Shown: positions 10,069 through 11,491 of the stretch, in pieces | Numbering within the stretch: the first letter of the stretch is position 1 | How the letters are laid out: every line of letters begins with the position of its first letter | NCBI GenBank assembly: GCA_022839745.1 | Contig: JALHJB010000031.1 | Location: forward strand, 1-11,491 | Reading direction: 5' to 3' | DNA from: Actinomycetes bacterium | GTDB lineage: Bacteria; Actinomycetota; Coriobacteriia; Anaerosomatales; Anaerosomataceae | Length of the DNA stretch: 11,491 bases | Notes under the pieces: generated by a model | Told to the model about the DNA's origin: nothing | The model's input: only the letters and a program-made list of their open reading frames with translations | The model's database searches: none | Made by a program: the position numbers and the translations under genes

Positions 10069-11358
10069 ATTTCAATCCTAATTTAGTCTGATTTTAGCAG
10101 TAGTGTATTGAATAATATTATTAGTTTTATCAGATTTCAATCCTAATTTAGTCTGATTTTAGCTGCAAGTGTTTCATTAAACTCATGTGCCTCACTCATC
10201 TATTTCAATCCTAATTTAGTCTGATTTTAGCCCCGATCCCAGCGTTTAAATACCATATCTATCACTTATATTTCAATCCTAATTTAGTCTGATTTTAGCA
10301 AGCCTTCGTAAACACCCTACTCGACCTCATAGCAGAATTTCAATCCTAATTTAGTCTGATTTTAGCTCATGAAAATCCGGAGGATGCTTACGATCCGTTT
10401 CGATATTTCAATCCTAATTTAGTCTGATTTTAGCGCAGCACCCCCCGACTGCATGGTAGCAGTCATAAGACATTTCAATCCTAATTTAGTCTGATTTTAG
10501 CGGATACTATAAGAACATGGATTTAGGGATTAATGAGAATTTCAATCCTAATTTAGTCTGATTTTAGCTGATAAAAATGAGATTGTTCTGATAGAAGGAG
10601 AAGAATTTCAATCCTAATTTAGTCTGATTTTAGCCTGTAAGTTCTTTTGTATTCTATTTCTTTCTCTTGTATTTCAATCCTAATTTAGTCTGATTTTAGC
10701 CCATTATTTTCGCCATTCCCATCCCAGATAAGTAATTTCAATCCTAATTTAGTCTGATTTTAGCGCCTATGAACTAGCCACACCAACGCATCATCAAAAC
10801 ATTTCAATCCTAATTTAGTCTGATTTTAGCAAAATTCAACAAGATCAAAGAGTGGTTTATTGACGAAATTTCAATCCTAATTTAGTCTGATTTTAGCTAT
10901 GTTCTTTCTTCCGCGTTCCGGCTTTTTACACTTATTTCAATCCTAATTTAGTCTGATTTTAGCTCACATCTTAGAAGTTTATAATTTAACGTTGTCCTCA
11001 TTTCAATCCTAATTTAGTCTGATTTTAGCCGATGCACAGTAAGCGTCTATGAACCTGTATATCTTATTTCAATCCTAATTTAGTCTGATTTTAGCAGATT
11101 AGCAATGTTAATGAAGATATATGATATTGAATTTCAATCCTAATTTAGTCTGATTTTAGCTACACGTGAATTTGAACGGGTCTCTGGTGTCTATTATTTC
11201 AATCCTAATTTAGTCTGATTTTAGCTTTTTTGCATTTTCACGATGACCAACAGGAACATTTATTTCAATCCTAATTTAGTCTGATTTTAGCTTGTCGTGA
11301 CTTGTGTCACATTTATAGTCCATGTTTAATTTCAATCCTAATTTAGTCTGATTTTAGC

Positions 11359-11395
11359 AAAAAATAAACAAAACAGGGTTTTTATTAAAAGCGAA
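11359..11395 (-). other. Spacer S169, inferred newest spacer
   Basis: A 37-bp, A-rich spacer between the two repeats nearest the leader. If the orientation is right it records the most recent acquisition. It is low in complexity and I see no convincing peptide, so the target may be non-coding. Confidence 0.75.
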
Positions 11396-11425
11396 ATTTC
11401 AATCCTAATTTAGTCTGATTTTAGC
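11396..11425 (-). repeat. Leader-proximal repeat (site of new spacer insertion)
   Basis: An intact consensus repeat whose right edge (TTTTAGC) abuts the leader directly. In the inferred orientation Cas1-Cas2 would attack at its 11425/11426 boundary and duplicate this copy with each new spacer. Its identity to all 169 other intact copies fits it being the template they were copied from. Confidence 0.8.
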
Positions 11426-11449
11426 AGGCGGGAAAATCCGCCTATTTTT
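11426..11449 (+). terminator. GC-rich inverted repeat plus T-run at the leader/repeat junction
   Basis: AGGCGG (11426-11431) and CCGCCT (11438-11443) are perfect inverted copies around GAAAAT, followed by A and five Ts (11445-11449). On the + strand this looks like a factor-independent terminator placed immediately after the array; a G-T wobble can extend the stem to seven pairs. On the minus strand no T-run follows. As the array seems to be read from the minus strand, this would stop antisense transcripts leaving the array, or it may instead be a leader-anchoring motif for spacer insertion. In an archaeon hairpin terminators are not standard, which favours the second reading. Confidence 0.5.
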
Positions 11450-11491
11450 CATAATTATCCCTATAATTTCTTGTTTCAGATACTTAAAATT
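11426..11491 (-). promoter_or_regulatory. Repeat-adjacent part of the CRISPR leader
   Basis: This 66-base AT-rich stretch beyond the last repeat has no open frame and continues past the window. Only this end of the array has room for a leader, since the left end touches a gene. A palindromic AT box, ATAATTAT at 11451-11458, lies 26 bases outside the first repeat; on the minus strand that is the right distance for an archaeal TATA box to start transcription near the repeat edge. A TATAAT hexamer also occurs on the + strand at 11462-11467, pointing the wrong way for the array. Neither element is diagnostic in DNA this AT-rich, and the true promoter may lie beyond 11491. Confidence 0.6.

Larger units (their letters stand above)
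130..11425 (-). CRISPR. CRISPR array, 170 intact repeats plus 1 degenerate repeat, 170 spacers
   Basis: A 30-bp unit with edges ATTTCAATCC and TGATTTTAGC recurs from 197-226 to 11396-11425. I located every copy; positions and spacer lengths sum exactly to 170 copies, and I saw no substitution in any. Spacers are 34-38 bp (mean about 36.3) and unique except for one near-duplicate pair. Minus-strand transcription is inferred: the reverse complement begins GCTAAAATC and ends ATTGAAAT, the classic 8-nt 5' handle left by Cas6 cleavage in type I-A/I-B/III systems. The repeat has no usable stem (only CTAA/TTAG around one base), as in Cas6 systems that bind unstructured repeats. It carries stop codons in all six frames, so nothing longer than about one unit is translatable. 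Without cas genes the subtype is open; I-B, possibly shared with a type III effector, is my best guess. Confidence 0.99.

Noticed and set aside
197..11425. Open reading frames running through repeats and spacers
   Set aside because: The repeat has stops in all six frames, so any frame is limited to about one unit. Stop-free stretches inside spacers reflect the genes they were taken from, not genes here.
130..11425. Plus-strand transcription of the array with a leader on the left
   Set aside because: The left end has a decayed repeat and a gene four bases away, leaving no leader. The handle sequence, the decay pattern and the S28/S120 boundary all point to the minus strand. Only the T-run hairpin on the right speaks for the plus strand.
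11462..11467. TATAAT on the + strand as a bacterial -10 box
   Set aside because: No convincing -35 element at the right spacing can be seen and the downstream region lies outside the window; AT-rich DNA gives such hexamers often.

Overview
The window is almost entirely one very long CRISPR array. Reading from left to right I counted 170 full 30-bp repeats, in which I found no variant base, plus one degenerate repeat at the left end. They enclose 170 spacers of 34-38 bp (one of 34, fourteen of 35, 102 of 36, forty-four of 37, nine of 38). Spacers are numbered here S0 (left, next to the degenerate repeat) to S169 (right). No cas gene lies in the window.

Layout: positions 1-125 hold the 3' end of an unrecognised + strand gene. 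Four bases later a decayed repeat begins (130-159). The array runs to 11425. The last 66 bases (11426-11491) look like the repeat-adjacent part of the leader and contain a GC-rich inverted repeat. The array is most likely transcribed right to left (minus strand). Read that way each repeat ends in ATTGAAAT, the usual 8-nt crRNA 5' handle of type I-A/I-B/III repeats, and the leader-distal repeat has lost exactly that half. A re-acquired spacer is also fixed at the handle side, and only the right side has room for a leader. S169 would then be the newest spacer and S0 the oldest.

Organism: AT-rich DNA and a weakly structured repeat with edges ATTTCAATCC and TGATTTTAGC. From memory this differs at about four of 30 positions from the Methanothermobacter thermautotrophicus repeat. 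A methanogenic archaeon of the Methanobacteriales is my first guess. Low-GC bacteria of the Clostridia type carry related repeats and cannot be excluded.

The biology is in the spacers. Many can be read as a short stop-free peptide in at least one frame, on either strand, as expected for viral or plasmid genes. One protospacer was sampled twice with a 2-nt length difference (S28/S120). Two pairs appear to target homologous coding sites of diverged elements, with mismatches concentrated at codon third positions (S70/S77 on the same strand; S109/S149 on opposite strands). A third pair is likely (S49/S93). Spacer lengths also change along the array: S10-S97 are almost all 36-37 bp, whereas from S98 (position 6657) to the leader 20 of 72 are 34, 35 or 38 bp. 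This suggests a change in the acquisition process or in the invader population during the array's history.
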